Assembly: GCA_039024435.1 (NCBI GenBank)
Contig: JBCCQH010000016.1
Coordinates: forward strand, 1 to 64,000
DNA from: JBCCQH01 sp039024435
GTDB lineage: Bacteria > Bacteroidota > Bacteroidia > J057 > JADKCL01
Length of the DNA: 64,000 bases
Reading direction: 5' to 3'
Position 1 is the stretch's first letter. Every line of letters starts with the position of its first letter. The position numbers and the translations under genes were made by a program. Below, in pieces: positions 51,857 through 61,679 of the stretch. Under the pieces are notes generated by a model. It saw only the letters and a program-made list of their open reading frames with translations. It made no database searches and had not been told where the DNA came from.

Positions 51857-52366
51857 TCAAACTATCTCTGGATCCGGCGTATCCGGAACCACGGAAAACC
51901 CTCCATCAATCATTTTTCGGATCAGGGAAATCTGGCCGAGGTGGTAGTAGGCGTGCTCGATCATTCCCTCAAGGTTGCGGCGGTAGGTGCCGTATTTTTC
52001 CTGGACAAATGGGGCTTCGAGCTTTTCCGGGGGCATTTTTTCCACTTCCGCCGCGAAGGTTTCCGCATTGCGGAGGAGGTCGCTTCGCAGTTGTTGCCAT
52101 TGTTCCGCACGGGTGATCGGGGGCAGGTCAAAGCTGTAGCGGTCCCGAATTTCCAGGTCACCGCCCTGCAGCACGTTGAGCACCCCGGCGATGTAGTAGT
52201 TGATGTGAAAGGTGAGCCGGGCAATCGTATTCAGAGGACCGACGGGCCGAATGGCTTGTCGCCAGGTCACCGGCACCAACTGGTGCTGGAAATTGGTATT
52301 GGCGATCCAGGTGCCATCGAGCATGACTTCCCGGAAGCGGTGGGCGATCTGCGGGGGTGTTTCCAT
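51857..52366 (-). CDS. DinB-like (DUF1572-type) putative metal-dependent enzyme
   Basis: A 169-residue four-helix-bundle protein of the DinB/YfiT superfamily. Histidines that would bind a divalent metal lie in LTFHINYYIAG and in MIEHAYYHLGQISLIRK. Members are often thiol-dependent transferases or hydrolases; the substrate is unknown. The frame extends 33 codons further upstream with Pro-rich, non-homologous sequence, so the ATG at 52366 is preferred. It is the first gene of a three-gene run on the - strand with the barrel protein and the hypothetical gene. Confidence 0.75.
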   Translation of the reverse strand: METPPQIAHRFREVMLDGTWIANTNFQHQLVPVTWRQAIRPVGPLNTIARLTFHINYYIAGVLNVLQGGDLEIRDRYSFDLPPITRAEQWQQLRSDLLRNAETFAAEVEKMPPEKLEAPFVQEKYGTYRRNLEGMIEHAYYHLGQISLIRKMIDGGFSVVPDTPDPEIV

Positions 52367-52582
52367 AGTGAATTGGGGTGGAGGCGGCGATTCGTAAGTT
52401 CCTCCCGGCAAAATAGGCAAAGTACCGGGATGGAGAAAGGGCGGCGAAGGGCCCGTTTGCCCCAAGATTCCCTTTGTCTACAGAATTCAGACCGGCGACC
52501 ACTCGCGGGCGGCTACCGCCGGATCGCCGCGTACATTCGAACCACAACGCAATTTTTCAATTCACGCAAAACCCAACCCATT

Positions 52583-53161
52583 ATGAAATCTTTTCCCTTT
52601 ACGATGATGTTTGCCTTGCTACTCGGCCTCGGAAGTTTTGCCTTTGCCGGGGGGAATGCTCCCGAGAAAGTCAGCAAAAAGGAAGTGCCCCGGGAAATCG
52701 GTGGACTCAAGCCCGCCGATTACACGGATGCTCCCCTCCGCGTGGTCATCGAGCGCGAACTGGCAGCTTCACCGGCCGAACTGTGGCGTTACCTTGGGAA
52801 CAGCAAAACGCTCCCGCTCTGGCTCAAGCAAGTCAAGAGGGTCGACCTCGAAAAAGCGGTGCACGCGGTAAACGAGCAAGGTGCCACCCGCGTCTGCCGC
52901 TTTGGCAATACCCCGCTGTCGGAAAAAATCGTGTACATCGCAGAAGAGCGACTATTTGCCTACCAAGCCGCCGACAATGCCATGTTGAGCAACCACTTGG
53001 GGGTCATCAAAATCGAACCCCACGGCGAAGGCTCCCGCCTCACCTGGTACCAGTTTTTCGACAAGGGCAGCAGCGGCATGAAGTCTTCCATGATCAAGCT
53101 GATGATGCCGGGCATGATCAAAAAATGCATCAAACGCCTGGACAAGCTCGCCCGGAGCTGA
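52583..53161 (+). CDS. Secreted SRPBCC/START-like protein
   Basis: A 192-residue exported protein. A signal peptide ends about residue 22 (GSFAFAGG). The mature domain has the SRPBCC (polyketide cyclase/START) layout: VVIERELAASPAELWRYLGN at the start, a curved sheet, and a long C-terminal amphipathic helix (about 155-190, MIKLMMPGMIKKCIKRLDKLA). The fold binds hydrophobic ligands in a cavity. Export of this domain is less usual than the cytosolic form. It is monocistronic and converges on the macroglobulin gene. Confidence 0.75.
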   Translation: MKSFPFTMMFALLLGLGSFAFAGGNAPEKVSKKEVPREIGGLKPADYTDAPLRVVIERELAASPAELWRYLGNSKTLPLWLKQVKRVDLEKAVHAVNEQGATRVCRFGNTPLSEKIVYIAEERLFAYQAADNAMLSNHLGVIKIEPHGEGSRLTWYQFFDKGSSGMKSSMIKLMMPGMIKKCIKRLDKLARS

Positions 53162-53279
53162 ACCGGTCGCTCGAACGGGACGGACGATCAACCAACTTCA
53201 CTTTGTCTGCTTCAAACTTCTTTGCGGCACTGGATCGGTAGCATCAGATCGGCTCAACTGACCCATGGCGCAAACTGAG

Positions 53280-53315
53280 GGCTGGCCCAAAGATCGCAAG
53301 ATCGATGGGCCAGCC
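53280..53315. terminator. Long hairpin between convergent genes
   Basis: GGCTGGCCCA (53280-53289) pairs exactly with TGGGCCAGCC (53306-53315), with GATC-GCAA-GATC in the loop extending the stem. It lies between the 3' ends of the SRPBCC and macroglobulin genes and probably ends transcription from both sides. The T-runs are weak. Confidence 0.65.
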
Positions 53316-53339
53316 GGGGTATTTTGGGGGGGCCACCAT

Positions 53340-56300
53340 CTACCGCTTCGCCACGCGAATCGTGCGCGCGCCGTGGTAGGACTTGAATTCCGGGTCGTAC
53401 ATCGCCTCGCAGCCGAGGGGCGCGAGGCGGAAGGTGCCCGCATTCACCGCCCGCAGCATGTAGTAAAACTTGCGGGTGGTTTTGGCGGGCATGCTCGTGA
53501 ACAGCAGCAAGCGGTCGTCCCGCACGTCCAGGTACTCGGGTGAGAGGTCCGGTTTCATCCAGTTGAGCGCGGTTGAGGTTCCCAGGCGCGGGTTGTCGAT
53601 CTCGAAGCCGGCTGGGAGCAAGTCGGAGACCGCGAGGTTTTCCACCCGGCGCAGGCCGGTAGTGAGGGAAATTTCGCAGACGATCAAATCGCCCTGCCGC
53701 ACTTCATTGCCAGCAATCACCTGCCCGTTGCGGTTGTACCACTTGCGCCGGGCCTTGATGTTGTCGTCGATCTCGCGCACCGCCGCGTCGCCCGCTTGCT
53801 TGACGCCCTCGGATTCCCAGAATGCGTAGACCGTGCCCTGGCCGCTGGCCTTGAGCGTGACCGCTTTGCCGTTCAGCTTTTTGCTTTCGACCGACCACAT
53901 CTCGTCGTCGTAGGTGCCGATGGACTTGCCGTCCACCAAAACGTCGACCTTGACCTGAGAATTGGCGTTTTTGCTGGCGGCCTTGCCGAGGGCGAGGAAG
54001 GCCCAGGCCCGGTCTTGGGTGGAGTAGATCCGGCTGCCGAAGCTGCTGATGTGGCGGATCAATCCGGGAATCTGCTTGTTGTTGGGGTCCACTTCCAGGA
54101 GCACGTTGAGCATCATGCCCGCCGCGCGCACTTCCGAATCAAAGCTCCCCCCGGACTCGCGGACCGGCCGCTCCACCAGGAAGGCCTCAGGCAGGATGTC
54201 CCGGAAACCGATCCAGTCATTGATCAGGCCGAAGGCGCCCGCCAGCAGGTAGCGCGTATCCCCGGTGAGCAAGTGCTTGCGGGCCCGGTAGTAATTCATC
54301 AGGGAGCGGTCCGGTTTTTCCGCCAATGCCAGCACGTAAAGCGCGTAAATGGTCTCTTTGCGCGCCTTGACTTCCTGGGTGACCTGCCCGTCGCGGTAGA
54401 AGCGGTAGTTGTAGGATGATTTGCGCGATGCTTCGTTCCGCAGGTAGTTGAGGAGGCCGTTCATGAAACCGTCTCCGACCTGGAAGCCGGCTTTTTTGGC
54501 TTCGGTCAGGAAATGCGCGGCGTACACCGAACCGTAGTAGCTGGCGTAGCCACCGCCTTGCCAATAAGACAACGATCCGTCGCTCAACTGCATCGAGCGC
54601 AATTTCTGGATGCCTTCGTTGACGAAGTAAACCGGATTTCCGTTCACGTACGTATTCGGGGCAATTGCACTTACCAGATCCGCAAAGTACAACTGCGGGA
54701 AGAGTTTCGAGGTAGTTTGCTCCACACAACCGTGGGGGTAGCGGACCAGGTAGCTCAGATGGCCGGCAAACTGAATTGCGGGGAACTTGCTGATCGACAG
54801 CCGGGTATTTTGGGTGGAGGCGATGAAATCACCGGGAATGCGGATGACCTTGGAGCCACCGGCTTTCAACATTTCGAAGCCATCGTCGACCACGAGGGGC
54901 GAAGTGGGCCGCACCGCGATTTCCACGTCATTGCGCACCCTGTCTAGGCCTTCGGTTGCAATGCGGATCTTGCCGACACCCACGGCATTGCCCACTTCCA
55001 GGCCAAAAGTGACGTTTTCATTGCCTTTGCCGTCGAGGCGGACCAATTTTGACTTCGGACCCGCGACCTTGAGCGGCCCTTCCGTCGTGACCGACACCGT
55101 AATCTTTCCCGCCTGGCTGGTCGTATTCATCAGCGAGACCGGCAGGACCACTGAATCCCGGGGGGACAGGAAACGCGGAATTGCGGGCAGGACCACCACA
55201 TCGTCGGTGATGATCATGTCCTTTTCGGCCGCGCCAAAGCGGCGACCCGACCAGGCGACCGCCATGAGCCGCGCGGACCCGTTGAACTGGGGAATCGGGA
55301 CCGAAACGCGGACCTCGCCGCTGGAATTGGTCTGCCGGGTTCCACTCCAGTACGACAGCAGCTTGAAGCGCTGGGCGGTCACGGGATTCACCCGGTTCTG
55401 GCTACCAGTTTCATCGCCCCCCGCCACCGAGCTGCCGGTGGAGATTACCTCGTCGAGCAACTGTTTGTAGAGGTCGTAGCTACTCACACTCAGCTTGCGG
55501 TTGGCGTACATGTAGGGATAGGGATCGGGCGATTGGTAGTTCTTGATTTGGAGAATGCCCTCGTCCACCAACGCCAGGGTCACGTGGACATTTTCTTCTT
55601 TCCCGGCCCGGATCACGATTTCCTGGTTGGTGCGGGGCTTGACCCGCTCGCGGGCGGTGATCTCTACTTCGAGGCGGTTGGCCGGCTGTTCGACCCGGAT
55701 CGGTTGGTAGCCGTGTCCGACCAGGAAGGGTGTGGTCTTTTCCAGGGTGTGGGCCTTGAACAGGGTCGCACTCACAAAGAGGTTGGGCAGGTGGTCTTCG
55801 GTAACGGTAAATTCAAATTCCGCCGAGTTGTTCTTCACGTCTAGGTAGCGGTGTTCCAGGACGCGGTCCTGCTCCAAGGTGACGAGCATTTTTCCGGAAA
55901 AAGGTGCTTTGAAGAGGACTTTGGCGCGGTCCCCCGGTGCGTAGGTCAGCTTGTCGGTCTCGATCTCGATGCGGCCTTCCCGGTCCACTTCGAAAGAACT
56001 CGCCGTGGTCGAACTCGAACCGTAGGCGTAAAAGGTCGCGCTGGTGTAGCGCTCATCGCCCTGCCGCCGCACCCGCACCTCGTAGCGGCCGGAGCGCCGG
56101 GGAATGAAGCTGAAGGGGGAGGGGGCTCCATTCAGGGTCATTTTCTTCTTTTCCTCGGAAATGAGCTGTCGTTCGCTGCGGTAAAAATAGCGTCCGCTGC
56201 TGTTTTTGGTCAGGACCGAGCGCCATTCGTGCCGGAAGACTTCTACCTCGACCGGGAAACTGCGCAGGGGCTTGTCCCGGCTGTCGACGGCGACAAATTT

Positions 56301-58802
56301 AAAGGGAACCGGGGTGCCGGTACTTACGTAGTAGGCGCCGGAGCGGATTCCCACGAAGTACGCGTTGGGGTTGATTTGGAAGCGCACCGGCTGGGTCACC
56401 GTTCGCCCGGTAGCGTCGTACACGGTAGCGTAGGCGGTCGCGGCGATGACGCCGGTGGAGTTGATGTCGTTCGGCGCGGACCAGGTCAGGGTGGTTTTTC
56501 CTTCTGCGTCCAGTTTGCCGTCCCGGTATTCATTTTTCAAATAGCTGTTGCTTACGCCCTGGGGATTGAAGTTGAAATTGGCGTAGGCTTGGCTGCTGAA
56601 GGGCCGGTGCCGGAGGTTGAAATCTACCTCGTAGGCGTGGTCCGAGCAGGGAGCACCGAACAGATACTCGGAGAAGATGTCGATCTCGATTTCGTCTTCC
56701 GGCCCGAGGACTTCGCGGTTGGCGTTGGCGGCGACGCGAATCTTGTCCGGGACAAATTCTTCCACGCTGAATCCCATCGATTGCAGCAATTCGTCGCTGC
56801 CGCTGTACACTTCCATGGTGTAGTCGCCGGTTTCGGCGTAGGTCGGCAACTTCACCTCGATCTCGGCGCTGCCTTCGCGCCCCAGATTTTGCTTGCCTTC
56901 GAAGAAGGTTTTGCCCCGGGGGCTGATCACCTTGAACCCGATGGGAATGTCGGCCACGATGCCCATCTGCTTCGTGCGCACGATGGCGTTGAAGTGCGCG
57001 GCTTCGCCGGGCCGGAACAGGTCGCGCTCGGCGTAGAGGTAGGTGTCGTATTCCTGGGAATACTCCGGCTTGCCCCCCACATCGAAGCGGGAAAGTCCCA
57101 CTTCGGTGGTTTTAAAGTCCACAAAGTTGAAGTCATCGCCCTTGCGCACCGTGATCAGCCGCGGCGTAAAATCTTCAATTTTGCCTTCGATGTCGCGGAA
57201 TTCGACGATGCCCTCGGAATTGGTTTTGCCGCGGAGGAGGGTCTGGTTGTTAGTGGAAATGAGGCTTACTTCGGCTTCGGCCACGGGATCGGTCGAGGAG
57301 ATTTCGTTGACAAATACGGTGAGCTCACGGAGGCTGCGCTTGGCGATGATGCCCAAATTGGAGATGGCGAAGGCCTTGGTGTCGCGCCGCCAGTAGTCGC
57401 GGTAGTCCCGCACCTCGACCACGTAGATTCCTTTGAACCGCCGGTCCAGGTGCTGGCTCAGGTTCACGGTGAAGTTCTCGATCTTGTTGCGGGTATCCGA
57501 GAAGACCACGGAGTCGGTGTAGATGACCTTGCCGTAATTGCCGACCTTGCCGCTGTTGCTGTAGTAATAATCGTCGTAGTAGTAATCCTCTTCGTAGTAA
57601 TCGCCCGCATACCCGGCCGAAGCGTCGGCGCCGCAGCAGGCATCGTTGTAGTAGGATCCATTTTTGCCGTAGAGGTAAAACAGCAGGTTGTTTTCAAATA
57701 CCTGGGAGATTTTTACGTCCGCCCGGCGGACATTGACCGCCTCGATCATCACGTTTTCCATGCCGCCGCGCATGAGGTACTCGCCCTTTTTGTCGGCAAA
57801 CTTTAGCTTGGGGGCGAGGTCAGCCATCGGCATGGTTTGGGTGTAATCTTGCTCCATTTTACCGCCAAACATGCCTGGCAGGCCTTTCTTTACGGTCAGC
57901 TTCATCTGCGCCCCCACGGGGAACGCCGCCTCGATCCGGAAGCTGTTGTTCGACACGCTCGTCAAAAATTTCATCCGCGGCTCCAGGCCGATGTATTTGT
58001 CCAATACTTTTTCGTCCACCATCTGGGTGGTAAACACCTCGATCCAGCCCTTGGTACCATCGTGTCCGGAAGCCGCTGAAGTAATCGCCAGTCGGGTCAG
58101 CGCGTCGAGGGTCACGTCAAATTTGCGCTCGTCGGTCATTTCCCGGGGGCTTTCTACCGATTTCAGGCCCTTTTTGACAACGATGCGGAATTCCTGATCC
58201 TTTTCGGTTTGTTGCTGCTCCCCGAAGTCCACCGCGATGACCGAGGAAGGCTCCTTGGATACGATGGTATAGTTTTTGACCGCCTTACCTTGCTTTTCGA
58301 CGTAGAGGTAGTCTTTCAGCTCCTTAGGATCGACCTCGTAGTTGAAGTGCAGGTTGGCGGTGACACTCACTTTAAAATTGGAGCGGGGGATTTGCGTCCA
58401 GAAGAAATCCGCCTTGACGGCATCAAAATAGGGCGAGTGAAATTGGTACGAATCGAAGTTTCCTTGCTTTTCCTGGCCGAAAAAGACCTTGTCGGTGACC
58501 CGGGCACTGTAATCCATGCCCGGCTTGAGCGCCTTGTCCGGGGAAAAAATCAGGGTTGTCGGGGTCAGCCACTTAGATTTGCCCGACACTGGCGGTTCAA
58601 ATTCAATGAATTTCTCGTCGAGCCACTCGCCGATCTTTTCGTTGGGCGCGAGCGGCTCATTGAAGTCAACTTGGAAGGTGGTGTATTCGTCCACTTCTCC
58701 CTCGGGGGTGAAGGATAAAATCTGCACGCCGCTCTTTGAGCAAGTGCTGAAGACCAGGAGAATACAAGACAAATACAGAAGGTTACGCAGTTCTTTTTTC
58801 AT
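53340..58802 (-). CDS. Alpha-2-macroglobulin family lipoprotein (thioester type)
   Basis: An 1820-residue bacterial alpha-2-macroglobulin-like protein, which traps proteases in the envelope. A lipoprotein-type signal ends VFSTC (Cys21). MG domains follow (MG2-type region near 600-700 with DTYLYAERDLFRPGEAAHFNAIVRTK), then a bait/A2M region (VSVPIPQFNGSARLMAVAWSG; KDMIITDDVVVLPAIPRFL). The thioester motif CVEQ (Cys1359, Gln1362) stands in YPHGCVEQTTS, an alpha-helical TED domain follows, and a C-terminal MG10-like domain ends the protein. A Tyr/Asp/Glu-rich insertion lies at about 395-420. Start at 58802 is based on the signal peptide. No pbpC-like penicillin-binding protein gene is adjacent in the window. 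Confidence 0.9.
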   Translation of the reverse strand: MKKELRNLLYLSCILLVFSTCSKSGVQILSFTPEGEVDEYTTFQVDFNEPLAPNEKIGEWLDEKFIEFEPPVSGKSKWLTPTTLIFSPDKALKPGMDYSARVTDKVFFGQEKQGNFDSYQFHSPYFDAVKADFFWTQIPRSNFKVSVTANLHFNYEVDPKELKDYLYVEKQGKAVKNYTIVSKEPSSVIAVDFGEQQQTEKDQEFRIVVKKGLKSVESPREMTDERKFDVTLDALTRLAITSAASGHDGTKGWIEVFTTQMVDEKVLDKYIGLEPRMKFLTSVSNNSFRIEAAFPVGAQMKLTVKKGLPGMFGGKMEQDYTQTMPMADLAPKLKFADKKGEYLMRGGMENVMIEAVNVRRADVKISQVFENNLLFYLYGKNGSYYNDACCGADASAGYAGDYYEEDYYYDDYYYSNSGKVGNYGKVIYTDSVVFSDTRNKIENFTVNLSQHLDRRFKGIYVVEVRDYRDYWRRDTKAFAISNLGIIAKRSLRELTVFVNEISSTDPVAEAEVSLISTNNQTLLRGKTNSEGIVEFRDIEGKIEDFTPRLITVRKGDDFNFVDFKTTEVGLSRFDVGGKPEYSQEYDTYLYAERDLFRPGEAAHFNAIVRTKQMGIVADIPIGFKVISPRGKTFFEGKQNLGREGSAEIEVKLPTYAETGDYTMEVYSGSDELLQSMGFSVEEFVPDKIRVAANANREVLGPEDEIEIDIFSEYLFGAPCSDHAYEVDFNLRHRPFSSQAYANFNFNPQGVSNSYLKNEYRDGKLDAEGKTTLTWSAPNDINSTGVIAATAYATVYDATGRTVTQPVRFQINPNAYFVGIRSGAYYVSTGTPVPFKFVAVDSRDKPLRSFPVEVEVFRHEWRSVLTKNSSGRYFYRSERQLISEEKKKMTLNGAPSPFSFIPRRSGRYEVRVRRQGDERYTSATFYAYGSSSTTASSFEVDREGRIEIETDKLTYAPGDRAKVLFKAPFSGKMLVTLEQDRVLEHRYLDVKNNSAEFEFTVTEDHLPNLFVSATLFKAHTLEKTTPFLVGHGYQPIRVEQPANRLEVEITARERVKPRTNQEIVIRAGKEENVHVTLALVDEGILQIKNYQSPDPYPYMYANRKLSVSSYDLYKQLLDEVISTGSSVAGGDETGSQNRVNPVTAQRFKLLSYWSGTRQTNSSGEVRVSVPIPQFNGSARLMAVAWSGRRFGAAEKDMIITDDVVVLPAIPRFLSPRDSVVLPVSLMNTTSQAGKITVSVTTEGPLKVAGPKSKLVRLDGKGNENVTFGLEVGNAVGVGKIRIATEGLDRVRNDVEIAVRPTSPLVVDDGFEMLKAGGSKVIRIPGDFIASTQNTRLSISKFPAIQFAGHLSYLVRYPHGCVEQTTSKLFPQLYFADLVSAIAPNTYVNGNPVYFVNEGIQKLRSMQLSDGSLSYWQGGGYASYYGSVYAAHFLTEAKKAGFQVGDGFMNGLLNYLRNEASRKSSYNYRFYRDGQVTQEVKARKETIYALYVLALAEKPDRSLMNYYRARKHLLTGDTRYLLAGAFGLINDWIGFRDILPEAFLVERPVRESGGSFDSEVRAAGMMLNVLLEVDPNNKQIPGLIRHISSFGSRIYSTQDRAWAFLALGKAASKNANSQVKVDVLVDGKSIGTYDDEMWSVESKKLNGKAVTLKASGQGTVYAFWESEGVKQAGDAAVREIDDNIKARRKWYNRNGQVIAGNEVRQGDLIVCEISLTTGLRRVENLAVSDLLPAGFEIDNPRLGTSTALNWMKPDLSPEYLDVRDDRLLLFTSMPAKTTRKFYYMLRAVNAGTFRLAPLGCEAMYDPEFKSYHGARTIRVAKR

Positions 58803-59156
58803 GGGACAGAAAGTGATTGGATAGTCCATTAAGATACAAAATTTCCGCAAGGCCACAGGGTGATGCAGCGCAAAACACGGACGCACGTATGCGCTCCCCG
58901 GGATATGATTTGGCGATGGGAAAGGTTACGGGAGAGACACAAAGTTAGGGGATTTTTGGGAGATTGTCTACCTTCGACCATTTACAAGCGGTAGGTGAAA
59001 CTGAACCGGATACAACCGCCGCCGGAAATTTAAACCTCGGCTTGGAATGGGAGCGGACCCCAAAACAAAACCGGGCACGGAGCTTGCTTGAACTGCTCCG
59101 TGCCCGGTTTGCGAAAAGAAAGACTGGGCAAATGCGCCTGGGTTACCTCAATGGCA
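58803..59156. other. Intergenic region between macroglobulin and envelope-protein genes
   Basis: About 350 bases. It contains the terminator of the next gene (59068-59110). The promoter of the macroglobulin gene should lie near 58803-58900, where GTATCTTAATGG is seen on the - strand as a weak -7 candidate. A small + frame (58964-59191) overlaps the terminator and is not accepted. Confidence 0.45.
59068..59110 (-). terminator. Perfect 16-bp terminator hairpin
   Basis: AAACCGGGCACGGAGC (59068-59083) is the exact complement of GCTCCGTGCCCGGTTT (59095-59110), with an 11-nt loop. Read on the - strand it is followed by TTGTTTTGGGG after its own T residues. It lies 46 nt past the stop of the 796-residue gene. 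Confidence 0.9.
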
Positions 59157-61547
59157 TCAATATTTTGAAGCGATTTCCATCTCCAAGCTGAAATCGCGGG
59201 TGATGACGTAGCCTTCAAAGGGCTCTTCGATCACCCGGAAGGGGACCGAAACGCTGCGCATGGCTCCTCCGTAATCCAGGATCTCGGCCGGATCCAGATA
59301 GAGCCGGAACCCAAAGGGGCGCTTGGTGAAACGGAAATCCTGGTGATCCGTCGCGAGTACATTGCCCGTCAAACTTGTCCCGATCAGCAACAGGCCGCTC
59401 TCGTCCTTGAGGCGCAAATGCTGCGGGATGGCGCCCGGAATGTTTTCGATCCGCAGGCTGTAGTACACCGAGCGGAACCGCGGCTCTTTGCTCATGCCAA
59501 ACAGCCCAAAAAACCAGATGAAGAACCGGCGCAGACCCCGGCGGTGGGGAGCGGTCACCGTCGCATTCAATTCCTGAAATTTCCAGACCTGCGGCGCGAC
59601 CGCGATGCCTTCACTGCCATTTCCTGCCGCGGGTGGTCCGGCCTGCACCGCCCCCATACCGCCGTCTCGCTCCGTGAAGGAAAGCTGAATCAAATCGGTA
59701 TCGTGGCGGGAAAGGTCCACGTAGACCGTCTCGGTAGCCATTTTCTCCCCTTCGGTGGAGGCGCGGTAGCGGTCCCGCTGGTAGCGGGATTCTCGCAGGT
59801 AGCGGAAAGATTTGATCGGTTGTCGCACCCAGAGCCAGCCGAGCACAAAGAACAGCACCACTACGGCACCAATCAGAATCCACAGCCACAGCAGCCAATT
59901 CGAGTGGTAATCGACTTTGGCGATGGTGGACCCGACAAACATCTGCTTCTGGTCCAGTAGATTCACCGGAGTGTTGCCGGCCATGTATTCGGGCATGAAG
60001 CCCGCCAGCAGCAGAAAGGAGTCTTGCTTGCGCACCGCTGTCATCATATCCGCGGGCAAAATGACATTCAGCAGCGAACTGTCCGCATCGTAACTCACAT
60101 TCGTCATCGGAATGTCGAGGGAATCGCCGCCGGTCACCGCTTTGACCCAGTGGATGTCGATGTTCAGGTTGGGATCTTCCTGCAGACTGTCCAACTGGAT
60201 GAACATCGAGGTTTTGTAGCGGTTGTCTTCTTCATCTTCCCGGAAAGAGGTTTCGTCGACGATAAAGAGGTTGTTTTTGTGCCGCCGATCGTAGATGCCC
60301 TGGAGCATGGCCTGGGCTTCGTCGAGGGTGTAGACCTTGCCGGGTTCGGCGGCGGGTCGGGGTGGGGCTCCGGGAGTGGATGTCACGGGGCGGGTCGCCG
60401 GACGCGTGGCGGCATTGGTGGGGGCGGACGGTCCTCCGGGGGCAGTCCGCCCGGGAGTGGTGATGCCTGAATTTGTGCTGGGGTCACGGTAGGTCGAGGG
60501 AGCGGGCCAGGTGGCCGACTTGGCGGCCTTCTCGGCTTCTTCCAGGGTGGCCCAGGGGCGGCTGGCCTGGGGCGGGAGGCCGCTTGCGGAATCATTTGAT
60601 CCCCCCGGAGTGCGCGAAGCGAAGGCATCGGCAATGTCTTTGATGTTGTTGGTTCCTCCCGGATCGTCGTTACCGGTAGTGCCCGAACCGGAGTTGTTGG
60701 CGTTTGATTCACCCACCTGATTGCCCGAGCCAGTGGCCTTGTTGCGCAACATGGCAAACAGATTTTTGCCGCCGGGGTAAGTGCCCAGCATTTCTACCTT
60801 CAGACTCTTGCCGGAAGCCGTCTCGACGAAGGCCATCGAAGCTTGGTGGCCGGAGCCACTGCTTTGGCCCGTGCGGTCGTAGCGCACGAAATAGGATCGG
60901 CCGCCCGAACCCAGCGGGATCAAGCTGCCCGGCTCCACCGGAGCTGCCCCCGGAATATTTGGCACCAAGGCAAAGGCGTTGCGGTCGTCATTCATTTTGC
61001 TGTAGACCGCTTTGCCGGAGCCCCCACCGTTCCAGGTGAGTTCGATCATTTTGCTGCCCGAACCCACAAATTCGTAGGGTGGCAGCGAGGCCGAGTAGGT
61101 CCGCGCCCGTTCGTTCCAGAACATGGGCCGTCCCGCCGCAGAGAGGATCAGTTTTACCCGCACGCCCCGCTCGGCGGCGCTTTGGTCGCCGGAAGGGTAC
61201 ACCACCAGGTCGAGGTTCACCGGGAGGCGGATGCTCTTGGAGTAGTCCGCCGAGACGTTCAGTTCAAGGATCTCGTTTGGGGCGAGCTTCGCGGGCAGGC
61301 TTTCTTTGAGGTTGAAATTGCGATTTTTGAGTTGATCGGCGGAGGCCAATGCGACGGTCATCTCCCCCAGTCGCGAGAAGCGGTGCTTGAGTTTGAAGGT
61401 TGCGGAGTTGTTTTCGTAGGAAAACCGGTAGGCCTTAGCGACTTCATTTTTCAGGTCCGCGTCGGTCAATACTACCAGCTTTTGCGCCGGCAATCCTCCC
61501 GCCAATAAGATGAAAACAAGCAACGCTCCGAATTTGCGCGTGGACAT
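59157..61547 (-). CDS. Large secreted/envelope protein of unknown function
   Basis: A 796-residue protein I do not recognise. It has a signal peptide (LLVFILLAGGLPAQ, about residue 21). Residues 22-270 are beta-rich with LTWNGGGSGKA and a polar middle. Residues 280-420 are low complexity (Gly/Ser/Asn then Pro/Thr/Ala). Residues 425-530 form a small folded part (FIVDETSFREDEEDN; IQLDSLQEDPNLNIDIHWV). A transmembrane helix lies at about 550-573 (LLWLWILIGAVVVLFFVLGWLWV), and a C-terminal domain to 796 carries a second hydrophobic stretch (RRFFIWFFGLFGM, about 685-697). The ATG at 61547 gives the best signal peptide. It lies 132 nt downstream of the PorE-like gene on the same strand, so they may work in one envelope complex. 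Confidence 0.7.
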   Translation of the reverse strand: MSTRKFGALLVFILLAGGLPAQKLVVLTDADLKNEVAKAYRFSYENNSATFKLKHRFSRLGEMTVALASADQLKNRNFNLKESLPAKLAPNEILELNVSADYSKSIRLPVNLDLVVYPSGDQSAAERGVRVKLILSAAGRPMFWNERARTYSASLPPYEFVGSGSKMIELTWNGGGSGKAVYSKMNDDRNAFALVPNIPGAAPVEPGSLIPLGSGGRSYFVRYDRTGQSSGSGHQASMAFVETASGKSLKVEMLGTYPGGKNLFAMLRNKATGSGNQVGESNANNSGSGTTGNDDPGGTNNIKDIADAFASRTPGGSNDSASGLPPQASRPWATLEEAEKAAKSATWPAPSTYRDPSTNSGITTPGRTAPGGPSAPTNAATRPATRPVTSTPGAPPRPAAEPGKVYTLDEAQAMLQGIYDRRHKNNLFIVDETSFREDEEDNRYKTSMFIQLDSLQEDPNLNIDIHWVKAVTGGDSLDIPMTNVSYDADSSLLNVILPADMMTAVRKQDSFLLLAGFMPEYMAGNTPVNLLDQKQMFVGSTIAKVDYHSNWLLWLWILIGAVVVLFFVLGWLWVRQPIKSFRYLRESRYQRDRYRASTEGEKMATETVYVDLSRHDTDLIQLSFTERDGGMGAVQAGPPAAGNGSEGIAVAPQVWKFQELNATVTAPHRRGLRRFFIWFFGLFGMSKEPRFRSVYYSLRIENIPGAIPQHLRLKDESGLLLIGTSLTGNVLATDHQDFRFTKRPFGFRLYLDPAEILDYGGAMRSVSVPFRVIEEPFEGYVITRDFSLEMEIASKY

Positions 61548-61679
61548 AGCTGATCGATTTAAACACATAAAGTTCCTCAAGAGCATAATGATTCTTTCGG
61601 GCAAATAAAAGGCGCAAAGGAACAGGGTTCGGACGGTCCCCATTCCTTTGAGCAAATTATGCAAACGGTTGGCTCAGAC

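Noticed and set aside
51941..52582. Upstream extension of the SRPBCC frame across the DinB-like gene
   Set aside because: The signal peptide begins at 52583; the extension is the antisense shadow of the DinB-like gene.
58964..59191. 75-codon + frame in the spacer after the macroglobulin gene
   Set aside because: It runs through the 16-bp terminator hairpin and has no recognisable features.
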